11,270 nt of DNA from Phycisphaerales bacterium (GCA_020427625.1 JAGQOI010000175.1:1-11270); one strand, 5' to 3'. Counted from the stretch's first letter, positions 1-7,059 are shown. Program-made: numbers and translations. The notes: generated by a model from the letters alone, not told the origin.

Positions 1-1
1 G

Positions 2-316
2 GCGGTGTTCAACCGGTATCGTGAACTGCGCAACGAGTACGACCGGTGGCAGTCGGAGCAGCGGGCGAAGCTGGCCGCCCTCGGCGCCGATCAGATCGAG
101 CGCGCCTACCGCGACCTCGTCGCCGCCGTCGACGTCGTCGCCTCGAAGAAGAGGATCGACATCGTCTACCGGTTCATTCCCACGAACGATCCCTTCCAGG
201 CGCCCACGCCGGACGCGGCCCAGGCGGCGGTGAGCCTGCGCACCGCGCTCAAGTACCCGAGCGGTCTCGACATCACGCCCGAGATCCTCGACGAACTCGC
301 GCTGGACGACGAATGA
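2..316 (+). CDS. OmpH/Skp-like periplasmic chaperone, C-terminal part (5' end outside window)
   Basis: The reading frame is open from the window edge, so the upstream part, including any signal peptide, is missing. About 104 codons are visible. The first half is charged and helical (Tyr-Arg-Glu-Leu-Arg..., many Lys/Arg/Glu/Ala), as in the Skp coiled-coil tentacles. It is followed by a hydrophobic strand (IDIVYRFIP) and a C-terminal segment ending GLDITPEILDEL. That ending closely resembles the Skp/OmpH C-terminus, where a DIT-hydrophobic-hydrophobic motif closes the trimer core. Known family members hold unfolded outer-membrane proteins in the periplasm and often sit next to lpxD, fabZ and lpxA. 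Here lpxA lies about 1.3 kb downstream, which fits. The stop codon overlaps the next gene's start as ATGA, so the two are probably translated together. A GTG at 5 could be read as a start, but the homology suggests it is internal. Confidence 0.75.
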   Translation, partial: AVFNRYRELRNEYDRWQSEQRAKLAALGADQIERAYRDLVAAVDVVASKKRIDIVYRFIPTNDPFQAPTPDAAQAAVSLRTALKYPSGLDITPEILDELALDDE

Positions 317-741
317 TCAATCCGACCACGCCCGGCCCGGCGCCCGACGGTCGACCGTTCGGGCCGCAGCACACGCCGTACGAGGCGCTCGGCGGCGACG
401 AGACGACGCGACGGATCGTCGACGCGTTCTACGATCACATGGACGCCGACCCGGCGTTCGCGACGATCCGCGCGCTGCACGACGAGAGCCTCGTCGCCGC
501 GCGGGACAAGCTGTACATGTTCCTCTCCGGATGGCTCGGCGGACCCCCGCTGTACACCGAACGGTTCGGGCACCCGCGTCTGCGCGGGCGTCACGCGCCG
601 TTCCCGATCGGCGAGGTCGAGCGCGACCAGTGGCTCGCGTGCATGGCGAAGGCGCTCGACGACGTGGGCATCGACGGCGCGGTCCGCGCGTTCCTCGACG
701 AACGCTTCCGTCACGTCGCCGACTTCATGCGGAACCGCTGA
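313..741 (+). CDS. Group II truncated haemoglobin (trHbO/GlbO type)
   Basis: This encodes a 142-residue haem protein that binds O2 or other small ligands in the cytoplasm. The start is the ATG overlapping the preceding stop (ATGA); a longer reading of the same frame lies inside the upstream gene and is rejected. Globin landmarks are visible. Tyr40 in AFYDHM fits distal B10. The E-helix segment KLYMFLSGWLGG is at 66-77. The RGRHAPFPIG motif at 91-100 carries the proximal F8 His94. Trp107 in DQWLACM fits G8, the usual marker of groups II and III. The first 20 residues are Pro/Gly-rich and lie before the globin core. Proposed roles in the family include O2 handling, NO detoxification and peroxide chemistry; the sequence does not say which applies. 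Coupling to a chaperone gene offers no clear functional link. The 3' end overlaps lipB on the other strand by 17 bp. Confidence 0.92.
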   Translation: MINPTTPGPAPDGRPFGPQHTPYEALGGDETTRRIVDAFYDHMDADPAFATIRALHDESLVAARDKLYMFLSGWLGGPPLYTERFGHPRLRGRHAPFPIGEVERDQWLACMAKALDDVGIDGAVRAFLDERFRHVADFMRNR

Positions 742-1567
742 CGCCCTCCGCGCGTCGCTCCGCGACGGCGCGTTCGAACCGGTCGACGAGCACGCGTTTC
801 ACGGCGTCCATCGAGGGACAGGCGTCGCCGATCTCGGCCCGCAGGCTCGTCACCCGCCGTCCGGCAAGCCCGCAGGGCACGATGAGCCGGAAGTGATCGA
901 GATCGGGATCGACGTTGAGGGCCAGTCCGTGCATCGTCACCCAGCGCGAGACGCGGACGCCCATGGCGCAGATCTTCCGGTCGCCGCGGAACCCGGCGAC
1001 GCACATCGGCCCGTCCGGGTCGTTGCCGACGCGTCCCTTCCCGGCGGCGACCTCGGCGATGTCGGCGCCGCCGACCCAGACGCCGGTCGCACAGGCGTCG
1101 CGTCGGCCCTCGACGCCGAAGGTCGCGAGGGTGTCGATGACGATCGCCTCGAGGAACCGCATGTAGCCGTGCAGGCGCAGTCCGAGGACGTTGAGGTCGA
1201 GAATGGGGTAGACGACGAGCTGGCCGGGACCGTGATAGGTGATGTCGCCGCCGCGATCGGTCTCGGCGACGGTCACGCCGCTCGCGTCGAGCTGGGCGGG
1301 CGTCGCCAGCAGATGGGTCGGCGCCGAGGCGCGTCGGCTGACGGTGATCACGGGCGGATCGTGCTCGACGAGCAGTACGGCCATCCCGCCGCCGCCGCGA
1401 TCGCGCCGGGCGACGACGTCGTCGAGGGTCCGGCGCTGGCGGTCGAGGGCGGCGGCGTACTCGAGGCGACCGAGGTCGATCACGTCGATGGAATCGGCCG
1501 CGTCACGGGGCGTCGGGTTGTCGGCGGCGGGTGTGGGCATGATAATCGTCGGGACTTCGACGATCAT
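725..1567 (-). CDS. lipB: Octanoyl-[ACP]:protein N-octanoyltransferase LipB
   Basis: LipB moves octanoate from acyl carrier protein to the lipoyl-domain lysine of 2-oxoacid dehydrogenases or GcvH, the first step of lipoate assembly in the cytoplasm. The family signatures are intact: DRGGDITYHGPGQLVVYP at residues 104-121, catalytic Lys198 in KICAMGVR, MHGLALNVD at 212-220, and catalytic Cys232 in IVPCGLAG. The protein has 280 residues against about 210-220 for typical LipB. Part of the excess is a 25-residue N-terminal lead. The rest is an insertion of about 30 residues (166-195) between TGVWV and the catalytic lysine. A start at Met10 (base 1540) is equally possible; neither start has a clear Shine-Dalgarno sequence. 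The gene is transcribed divergently from lpxA across a 56-bp gap, and its 3' end overlaps the globin gene. No lipA is in the window. Confidence 0.95.
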   Translation of the reverse strand: MIVEVPTIIMPTPAADNPTPRDAADSIDVIDLGRLEYAAALDRQRRTLDDVVARRDRGGGGMAVLLVEHDPPVITVSRRASAPTHLLATPAQLDASGVTVAETDRGGDITYHGPGQLVVYPILDLNVLGLRLHGYMRFLEAIVIDTLATFGVEGRRDACATGVWVGGADIAEVAAGKGRVGNDPDGPMCVAGFRGDRKICAMGVRVSRWVTMHGLALNVDPDLDHFRLIVPCGLAGRRVTSLRAEIGDACPSMDAVKRVLVDRFERAVAERRAEGVSGSA

Positions 1568-1623
1568 AGAGCCACGGGCCGCGGACGATCCACCGGCGTG
1601 CGTTCGACACGGGTGACGCCTTC

Positions 1624-2457
1624 ATGCCGACGATTCATCCCAGCACGCTCGTCTCCGGCGAGGTCGACCTCGCGGACGACGTCGTCATCGGCCCGTCCTG
1701 CGTCCTGGACGGGCCGATCCGGATCGGTCCCGGGACGCGCCTGATCGGGCACGTGTATCTCCAGGGTCCGCTGACGCTGGGAGCGGCGAACGTCGTCTAT
1801 CCGTTCTCGACGATCGGGTTCGCGCCGCAGTCGGTCTCGTACGACCCGCAGAAGCCGGGCCGGGGCACGGTGATCGGCGACCGCAACACCTTCCGCGAGA
1901 GCGTGACGATCCATCGCGCCATGACCGACGACGGGCCCACCCGCATCGGGAACGACAACCTGCTCATGGTGAACGCGCACGTGGGGCACGACGGATGCAT
2001 CGGCGACCGCTGCGTGTTCGCGAACTGCGCGTGCACGGGCGGACACGTCACGATCGAGGACCGCGTCACGATCGGCGGGATGACGGCGATCCACCAGTTC
2101 GTGCGCATCGGACACGGCGCGATGCTGAGCGGCGCCGTCGGACTCACCATGGACCTGCCGCCCCACTTCATGCTCACCGGCATCAACGTCGCCGGCAGCA
2201 TCAACCTCATCGGCCTGCGTCGCGGCGGCGCGTCGCGGGAGGAGATCGACGACGTCCGCTGGGTCTACCGCACTCTCTATCGCAGCGGACTCACCATGCC
2301 CCAGGCCCTCGTCTGCCTGCGCGAACGGGCCGGGCGACCGAAGGTCGCCGAGTACATCCGCTTCATGGAGGTGTCGAAGCGGGGCATCTGTCACGGCAAC
2401 GCGCGGCGGGCGAAGCGAAACATGATCGGCGACCAGTCCGCGACCGCGGACGTGTAG
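1624..2457 (+). CDS. lpxA: Acyl-ACP--UDP-N-acetylglucosamine O-acyltransferase LpxA
   Basis: LpxA catalyses the first step of lipid A synthesis, moving a 3-hydroxyacyl chain from ACP to the 3-OH of UDP-GlcNAc. The protein has 277 residues, close to E. coli's 262. The N-terminal two thirds is a left-handed beta helix built from hexapeptide repeats (IGP, IGD, IGG...). The catalytic region HVGHDGCIGDRC at 119-130 places His122-Asp123 at the E. coli His125-Asp126 position; His119, His141 and His157 match His122, His144 and His160. Gly170 aligns with E. coli Gly173, the acyl-chain ruler residue, which hints at a longer acyl chain (inference). The helical C-terminal domain starts near GLRRGGASREEIDD (197-210). 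The E. coli His191 region is one residue shorter here and has no His. A weak GGGTGA lies 7 bases before the ATG. Confidence 0.95.
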   Translation: MPTIHPSTLVSGEVDLADDVVIGPSCVLDGPIRIGPGTRLIGHVYLQGPLTLGAANVVYPFSTIGFAPQSVSYDPQKPGRGTVIGDRNTFRESVTIHRAMTDDGPTRIGNDNLLMVNAHVGHDGCIGDRCVFANCACTGGHVTIEDRVTIGGMTAIHQFVRIGHGAMLSGAVGLTMDLPPHFMLTGINVAGSINLIGLRRGGASREEIDDVRWVYRTLYRSGLTMPQALVCLRERAGRPKVAEYIRFMEVSKRGICHGNARRAKRNMIGDQSATADV

Positions 2458-2472
2458 GATCAGCCGGTCGAC

Positions 2473-2509
2473 CCTCCGGCGACGGCGGCGCGAGCCGTCG
2501 CGACGGAGG
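2473..2509 (+). other. Hairpin between lpxA and the MBL-fold gene
   Basis: The gap between lpxA and the next gene can fold into a two-part stem. CCTCCG (2473-2478) pairs with CGGAGG (2504-2509), and CGACGGC (2480-2486) pairs with GCCGTCG (2494-2500) around a 7-base loop; a 1x3 internal loop separates the two parts. No T-run follows, so it is not a convincing intrinsic terminator. It ends a few bases before the Shine-Dalgarno sequence of the downstream gene and could protect the mRNA or tune translation. Stems of this size also arise by chance in GC-rich DNA. Confidence 0.35.
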
Positions 2510-2513
2510 ACGG

Positions 2514-2519
2514 AAGGAG
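2514..2519 (+). promoter_or_regulatory. Strong Shine-Dalgarno site for the MBL-fold gene
   Basis: AAGGAG lies 6 bases before the ATG at 2526. This fixes the start of the MBL-fold protein, whose reading frame is otherwise open upstream into lpxA. Confidence 0.8.
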
Positions 2520-2525
2520 ACAGGG

Positions 2526-3383
2526 ATGTCGATGGCGTTCGCGGTGCTCGGGAGCGGCTCACGGGGCAACTGCTCGGTGGTGCGCCTGGAGAGCGGGCCG
2601 CGCCCCCGGTACCTGCTCATCGACGCCGGCCTGTCCCAGCGCCAGACCATCAAGCGTCTCGAGTCGCTGCGCATCCGCCCCGACCAGGTCTCGGACCTGC
2701 TGCTGACGCATCTCGACCGCGACCATTTCCATCACGCGTGGGCGAGCGGCTGCGAGAAGTTCGGCATTCGCGCCCACGTGCACCGTCGTCACCGGACCGA
2801 GGCGCTGCGGGCGGGTCTGTCAGCACGACGGGCGCGGTTCTTCGACGACGACTTCACGCTCGGCGATGATGCCGCGGTGGAGACGATCCATCTCGCCCAC
2901 GACGACGTCGGCTCGATCGGGTACGTGATCGAGCACGACGGGCACCGGCTCGGCTGGGCGACCGACCTCGGGCGGGTGACGCCGTCGCTGTTCGCGCGGT
3001 TCCACTCGCTGCACGCGATCGCGATGGAGTCGAACTACGATCGCGCGATGCAGCTCGCGAGCGAGCGGCACTGGCGTCTCAAGCGGCGCATCATGGGCGG
3101 CGCGGGTCACCTCTCCAACGACCAGTGTCTCGACGCCGTCCGGCGCATCGCCGAGACGTCGCGCCTGTCGCGCATCGTCCTCCTGCACCTCTCGCAGGAC
3201 TGCAACGATCCCACGATCGTGCAGCGACTCTACGTCGAACGCGCGCCGGAACTGCTCGACCAGCTCACCCTGAGCCACCAGACGACGCCGACAGGCATGC
3301 TCCGCGTCGAACGGTCGGACGAGGTCATGCCCGACCCGCGCCCGCGCACCGGCGAACAACTCCTGATGTTCGAGGTCTGCTGA
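2526..3383 (+). CDS. MBL-fold metallohydrolase, YycJ/WalJ-like, with altered metal motif
   Basis: This is a 285-residue metallo-beta-lactamase-fold protein. The N-terminus VLGSGSRGNCSVV (7-19) and the layout match the YycJ/WalJ family, which are putative DNA exonucleases or phosphodiesterases. Family landmarks are LIDAGLS (31-37), the metal loop LTHLDRDHF (60-68), HDD with His125, ATDLG with Asp147, ESNYD (168-172) and GHLSND (194-199). Two normally conserved residues differ. The HxHxDH motif reads His62-Leu-Asp64-Arg-Asp66-His67, so the second His is Asp. The usual NHD box reads Asn170-Tyr171-Asp172. The other ligands are present, so the protein may still bind metal, possibly with a different preference. 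The ATG at 2526 follows a strong Shine-Dalgarno site. The stop overlaps the next start (TGATG), so this gene and the lipoprotein gene are probably in one operon. The substrate cannot be told from sequence. Confidence 0.85.
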   Translation: MSMAFAVLGSGSRGNCSVVRLESGPRPRYLLIDAGLSQRQTIKRLESLRIRPDQVSDLLLTHLDRDHFHHAWASGCEKFGIRAHVHRRHRTEALRAGLSARRARFFDDDFTLGDDAAVETIHLAHDDVGSIGYVIEHDGHRLGWATDLGRVTPSLFARFHSLHAIAMESNYDRAMQLASERHWRLKRRIMGGAGHLSNDQCLDAVRRIAETSRLSRIVLLHLSQDCNDPTIVQRLYVERAPELLDQLTLSHQTTPTGMLRVERSDEVMPDPRPRTGEQLLMFEVC

Positions 3384-4027
3384 TGCGCCCGGCGCGGATC
3401 CGCGCGACTCCGGTCACCGTCCCGGCCCGGATCCCGGTGCTGGCTGCGGTCCCGGCGCTCCTGCTGGCGTCGTGCACCGCCACCGTGCGGCCGCCGACGT
3501 CCGTCGACGATCCCGCGACCGTCTACCTTGCCGACTACGGCTATCACGCGACGATCCTCCTGCCGACGCCCGACGAGGCGCGCCTCGTCGAATACGCCTA
3601 CGGCGACTGGTGCTGGTACGCGCTCGGGCACGACGCGCTCGTCGGATTGCCGTTCACCCTCGTGGTCCCGACCCGGGCGACGCTCGGGCGCGGCGAGCAT
3701 CCGCGTCCGGCGACCGTCGACGAACTCGGCTTCCGCCTCGCGTGCGATCGGCCCGTCGCGATCGTCGTCGAACGGGCGCGGGTGGACGAACTGCGGACGG
3801 CGCTCGACGCGATTCACGCGGCACACCGGTCCCGCGAGGTGCGCAACGAGGACTTCGGGCTCGACTTCGTGCGTCTCCGGGAGTCGTATCACCTCGGGAA
3901 CACGTGCAATCACGAGATGGGCCGCTGGCTGCGGCAACTCGGCTGCGGCGTGCGCGGCGTCGCGCTGTGGGGCGACTATCGGTTCATCACGCCGGAGGCG
4001 GGCGCGGCGGGCGATTCCGGCGGGTGA
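3383..4027 (+). CDS. Lipoprotein, DUF2459-like, possible His/Cys hydrolase
   Basis: This is a 214-residue probable lipoprotein. After a basic N-terminus comes a hydrophobic stretch (18-30) ending in the lipobox LLAS-Cys31, so the mature protein should be lipid-anchored at Cys31 and face the periplasm. The mature part begins VYLADYGYHATILLP with His55, then has YAYGDWCWYALG (71-82), and later YHLGNTCNHEMGRWLRQLG with Cys175. This order (a His near the start, an Asn-Cys-Asn later) resembles DUF2459-type proteins, which I would compare with circularly permuted NlpC/P60 papain-like enzymes. That assignment is from pattern memory only. If right, it would cut an amide or ester bond in the envelope. 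It is translationally coupled to the MBL-fold gene (TGATG), and its last 52 bp overlap the 3' end of the opposite-strand membrane protein gene. Confidence 0.7.
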   Translation: MRPARIRATPVTVPARIPVLAAVPALLLASCTATVRPPTSVDDPATVYLADYGYHATILLPTPDEARLVEYAYGDWCWYALGHDALVGLPFTLVVPTRATLGRGEHPRPATVDELGFRLACDRPVAIVVERARVDELRTALDAIHAAHRSREVRNEDFGLDFVRLRESYHLGNTCNHEMGRWLRQLGCGVRGVALWGDYRFITPEAGAAGDSGG

Positions 4028-6123
4028 CGCTGAAGGATGCGCAGGACGCCGAAGAGGCTCGTCCAGTCGTCGGTCCACGGGGTGATGCGGGCGACGCGGG
4101 GATCGCGGCCACGCTGGTCGATGGCGGCGACGATGGCCGGATCCTCGAGCGGCGCCGCGTGGCGGGCCATGAGCATCCAGTCGGCCTTGCCGATGAGGTT
4201 CGCCATGTCCGGTTCGTTCGTGATGAACGCCGTCTCGAGGCCGAACTCCTCGGCGATCTCCCAGAGCACCGGGCGCAGATCGACGTGCGTGTTCGTGATG
4301 TGGGCGGCGATGACGCCGTCGTCGCGGAGATGGCGCAGGTAGATCTCGAAGGCCTCCCGCGTGAGGAGGTGGATCGGGATCGCGTCGCCGCTGAAGGCGT
4401 CGAGGACGAAGACGTCGTAGTTCCGGTCGGGCTCGTTCTCCATGACGAGACGGGCGTCGCCGAGCGCGACGACGCAGTCGGCGCGGCAATCGGCGAGGAA
4501 ATGGAAGTCGGCCCGCGCAAGGCGCTCGACGTCGGGATTGATCTCGTAGTAGCGGATGTGATCGCCGGGAAGACCGTACGCCGCGAGCGTGCCGGCGCCG
4601 AGTCCGATGATGCCGATCTCGCGGGGCCGGTCGACGGCGTGTCGTGACAGGATCAGTCCGCCGCCGGTGTTCGGTCCGAAGTAGGCGGTGGGTTCGCGTC
4701 GGCGGGCGGGATCGGCGTGTTCGAGGCCGTGGTTCACTCGTCCGTGCCGCATGTAGCGGTATGCGGGGACGGTGAAGGTCCGGCCGGTCTCGGGATCGGT
4801 CGCGGTCGCCCGGGCCTGGTCGAACACGCCGAGGACGCCGTAGAAGTTGCGGGAGATCGAGACGGCGTTTCGTTCGAAGTCGAGGATCTTCGTGACGTTG
4901 TTGTAGCCGAGGTAGAGGAAGACGCCGAGAAGCACGATCCAGGCGGGACGCCAGCGCCCGTCGGCGAAGGGCGAGCGGGCGTCGATGAGGAGCACGGCCA
5001 TCATGAGGACCGCGCAGGCGACGAGCGCGGCCGGGAGTTCCATGAACGACGTGAACAGGCGCGGCGCCGCGAGCGCGACGAACAGGCCGCCGACGGCGCC
5101 GCCGAGCGAGATGACGAGGTAGAACGCCGTGAGGTGCTTCGCCTTCGGTCGGATGCGATAGACCTCGCCGTGGCAGATCATGCAGACGACGAACATCATC
5201 GTCGTGTACCCGACGATCTGATGAAGCAGGCTGGCCGCGGACCCCATGCTGATGAGCACGAGTTCCCAGAGGAACGCGAGCACGAGAGCCGCGCCGAAGA
5301 CCGGCCGCGAGTACCACGATCGTCCGGAGAAGCAGACGACGAAGGTGAGCAGGTAGAGTCCGAGCGGGAGCACCCAGAGGAACGGGATCACGGCGACGTC
5401 CTGGGTCATCTGGTTGGTGACGGCCAGGAGCATCACGCTGCCGCAGGCGGCGAACAGGAGCCAGAGCGCGAGGTGCAGCGGACGGACGGTCGGGATGCCG
5501 CCGTGATCGTCGTCCGGCGCGGTCGCGGCGGCGGCCGGGTCGTCGCGATGCTTGAACATGATCGCGCCGAGCGCGAGCGTGAGGACCGCGAAGACGCCGA
5601 AGCCGATCGACCACGACCAGCCCTGGTCGGGTCGGGTCAGGGCCGGTTCGACGGCGACGGGATAGGCGATGAGGGCGAGGAACGAGCCGAGGTTGGACAG
5701 GGCGTAGAGCGGGTAGGGCGAGCGTCCCGGGTGCCGCCGCGAGAACCAGGCCTGCATGAGCGGCCCGGTCGACGACAGCACGAAGTACGGCAGCCCGATC
5801 GTCGCGAGCAGGAGGAGGAGGATGCGGACGGTCGGCTCGCCGGGATCCGGGGGCTTCCACGCGACGTCGGGGATGGCGGGCAGGAAGACGATCGCGGCGC
5901 CGAGCACGAGCACGTGCACGATGACCTGGCCCGCGGGCTTGAGCCAGCGGGTGATGACATGCGCGTAGGCGTAGCCGCCGAGCAGCGCGACCTGGAAGAA
6001 CAGCATGCACGTCGTCCACACCGACGGCGTCCCGCCGAACCACGGCAGGATGAACTTGCCGATGTACGGCTGCACGAGGAACAACAGGAAGGCACTGATG
6101 AAGACGGTGACGGCGAACAGCAT
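3976..6123 (-). CDS. Polytopic membrane protein fused to a spermidine-synthase-like domain
   Basis: This 715-residue protein has two parts. Residues 1 to about 410 contain roughly a dozen hydrophobic segments (for example 1-25, 36-57, 66-84, 142-160, 172-190, 217-235, 246-265, 275-293, 332-352, 365-380 and 393-408). They carry conserved family phrases such as LFLVQPYIGKFILPWFGG, SNLGSFLALIAYP and FLWVLPLGLYLLTFV. Residues about 420-700 form a Rossmann-like methyltransferase/aminopropyltransferase domain: GIIGLGAGTLAAYG (504-517), YYEINPDVE (525-533, acidic Glu527), LGDARL (554-559) and LDAFSGDAIPIHLLTREA (574-591). The gatekeeping GGGDG motif of true spermidine synthases is replaced by GLGAG, so polyamine synthesis is doubtful. 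The substrate is unknown. The N-terminus at 6123 matches the family start although the ribosome-binding site is weak. The unrecognised gene at 6240-7007 lies 116 bp upstream on the same strand and could be co-transcribed. Confidence 0.9.
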   Translation of the reverse strand: MLFAVTVFISAFLLFLVQPYIGKFILPWFGGTPSVWTTCMLFFQVALLGGYAYAHVITRWLKPAGQVIVHVLVLGAAIVFLPAIPDVAWKPPDPGEPTVRILLLLLATIGLPYFVLSSTGPLMQAWFSRRHPGRSPYPLYALSNLGSFLALIAYPVAVEPALTRPDQGWSWSIGFGVFAVLTLALGAIMFKHRDDPAAAATAPDDDHGGIPTVRPLHLALWLLFAACGSVMLLAVTNQMTQDVAVIPFLWVLPLGLYLLTFVVCFSGRSWYSRPVFGAALVLAFLWELVLISMGSAASLLHQIVGYTTMMFVVCMICHGEVYRIRPKAKHLTAFYLVISLGGAVGGLFVALAAPRLFTSFMELPAALVACAVLMMAVLLIDARSPFADGRWRPAWIVLLGVFLYLGYNNVTKILDFERNAVSISRNFYGVLGVFDQARATATDPETGRTFTVPAYRYMRHGRVNHGLEHADPARRREPTAYFGPNTGGGLILSRHAVDRPREIGIIGLGAGTLAAYGLPGDHIRYYEINPDVERLARADFHFLADCRADCVVALGDARLVMENEPDRNYDVFVLDAFSGDAIPIHLLTREAFEIYLRHLRDDGVIAAHITNTHVDLRPVLWEIAEEFGLETAFITNEPDMANLIGKADWMLMARHAAPLEDPAIVAAIDQRGRDPRVARITPWTDDWTSLFGVLRILQRHPPESPAAPASGVMNR

Positions 6124-6188
6124 GGCGGCGTCGATTCCGGCTTGATGGACACGTCGGATCGGGCGACCGGTGCCGCCGTTCGGGCCGT

Positions 6189-6215
6189 CATCGTCGCAGC
6201 ATCGGCGCGACGATG
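6189..6215 (-). other. Hairpin between the unrecognised gene and the membrane protein gene
   Basis: CATCGTCGC (6189-6197) and GCGACGATG (6207-6215) form a perfect 9-bp stem with a 9-base loop, in the 116-bp gap downstream of the unrecognised minus-strand gene. No T-run follows on the minus strand, so it could be a weak terminator, an mRNA 3'-end stabiliser or chance. A 9-base direct repeat, ACCGTCGGG, lies beside it at 6218-6226 and 6231-6239. Confidence 0.3.
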
Positions 6216-6239
6216 CAACCGTCGGGAGCGACCGTCGGG

Positions 6240-7007
6240 TCAGGCCCCGTCATCGGGCGTCGGCGCCCGATGGTCGACCGGAATCGCACCCTCCGGCATC
6301 GAGCGAGCCTGGATTGCACGCCACTCCGACGCCGACATCGGAAACGTCCCGATCGGCACGCCGTCGCGCACGAGGGGGACGAGCAGCGGCAGGCCGGGCG
6401 GCAACTCGCCCTCCACCGGTGCCACGACGTCGCCGGTCACCCGTCCGTCCGCGTCGATCTGCCGGTAGACCTGGCGGGGCATGGCGGTCTCGGAGGCGAG
6501 GCAGCCCGGGATGTCGACGGCGGGATGCTCGTTGAACCACGCCACCGGCTCGCCGGCCATCACGCGGGTGCCCGGCATCATGACGGCGACGGTGCCCTGC
6601 GACGCCGCGACCTCGATGGCGGGCATCTCCATGGGCTCCGGTCCGGGCCAGACGAGTTCGACGGTTCCCGCGTAGAGGGCGGCGAGAAGCGCCAGACGCG
6701 CATCGGCGGCGATCTCGAGGAGTGATTCGGGCATGGTCGCGCCGCGCCACGCGGCATCCAGGCGCGATGCCGCGCCGGAGACGAGCACGTCGGCCTGATC
6801 TCGGGCGAAGGGTCGACCGTCGGGCGGGACGCGGGCGAGGTCGCCGAGCGCGAAGGTCACGGCCTGGAGGGTGATGAGGGGCGTGACGGAGGCGCGCCAG
6901 CGGTCGCCGGCGTCGTCGTCGGGCAGCGCGAGCGAGGCCCGCGCGACGTCCATCCAGTGGGCGAGCAGAGCGGGCCAGGCGAGCGAGTCGACGCGACGAT
7001 CGTCCAT
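6240..7007 (-). CDS. Unrecognised protein, 255 residues
   Basis: I do not recognise this family. With the ATG at 7007 the protein has 255 residues. The N-terminal half is helical and acidic to amphipathic (SLAWPALLAHWMDVARASLALP; SLLEIAADARLALLAALYAG). The C-terminal half is richer in Val/Pro/Gly with beta-like stretches (GTVAVMMPGTRVMAGEPVAWF; GDVVAPVEGELPPGLPLLVPLVRDG) and ends in a loose Pro/Asp tail. There is no signal peptide, clear membrane span, metal motif or nucleotide-binding motif. A TTG at 7046 would add 13 residues, but these fall in promoter-like sequence and the ATG reads better. It is transcribed divergently from the PurF-like gene and may lead a two-gene unit with the membrane protein. 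The opposite-strand frames here have the Arg/Ala/Pro bias of shadows, so this strand is the likely coding one. Confidence 0.7.
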   Translation of the reverse strand: MDDRRVDSLAWPALLAHWMDVARASLALPDDDAGDRWRASVTPLITLQAVTFALGDLARVPPDGRPFARDQADVLVSGAASRLDAAWRGATMPESLLEIAADARLALLAALYAGTVELVWPGPEPMEMPAIEVAASQGTVAVMMPGTRVMAGEPVAWFNEHPAVDIPGCLASETAMPRQVYRQIDADGRVTGDVVAPVEGELPPGLPLLVPLVRDGVPIGTFPMSASEWRAIQARSMPEGAIPVDHRAPTPDDGA

Positions 7008-7017
7008 GTCACCATTG

Positions 7018-7033
7018 TCGCGCGGCCGCGCGA
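7018..7033. other. 16-bp perfect palindrome in the divergent promoter region
   Basis: TCGCGCGGCCGCGCGA is its own reverse complement. It lies between the divergent starts at 7007 and 7097, a position where an operator for either gene could sit. It is made almost only of C and G, so chance in GC-rich DNA is quite possible. Confidence 0.3.
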
Positions 7034-7059
7034 TTCGGTCCACCAACCCCCCGGGCGCA

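Noticed and set aside
1564..2562. 332-codon open frame on the minus strand
   Set aside because: Antisense to lpxA, which has all its catalytic residues.
3230..6043. 937-codon open frame on the minus strand
   Set aside because: Arg/Pro/Ala-rich translation with no motifs. It is a shadow of the membrane protein gene, whose own frame has clear membrane segments and conserved motifs.
4717..6468. 583-codon open frame on the plus strand
   Set aside because: Almost only Glu/Asp/Arg/Gly, antisense to the membrane protein; typical of GC-rich shadow frames.
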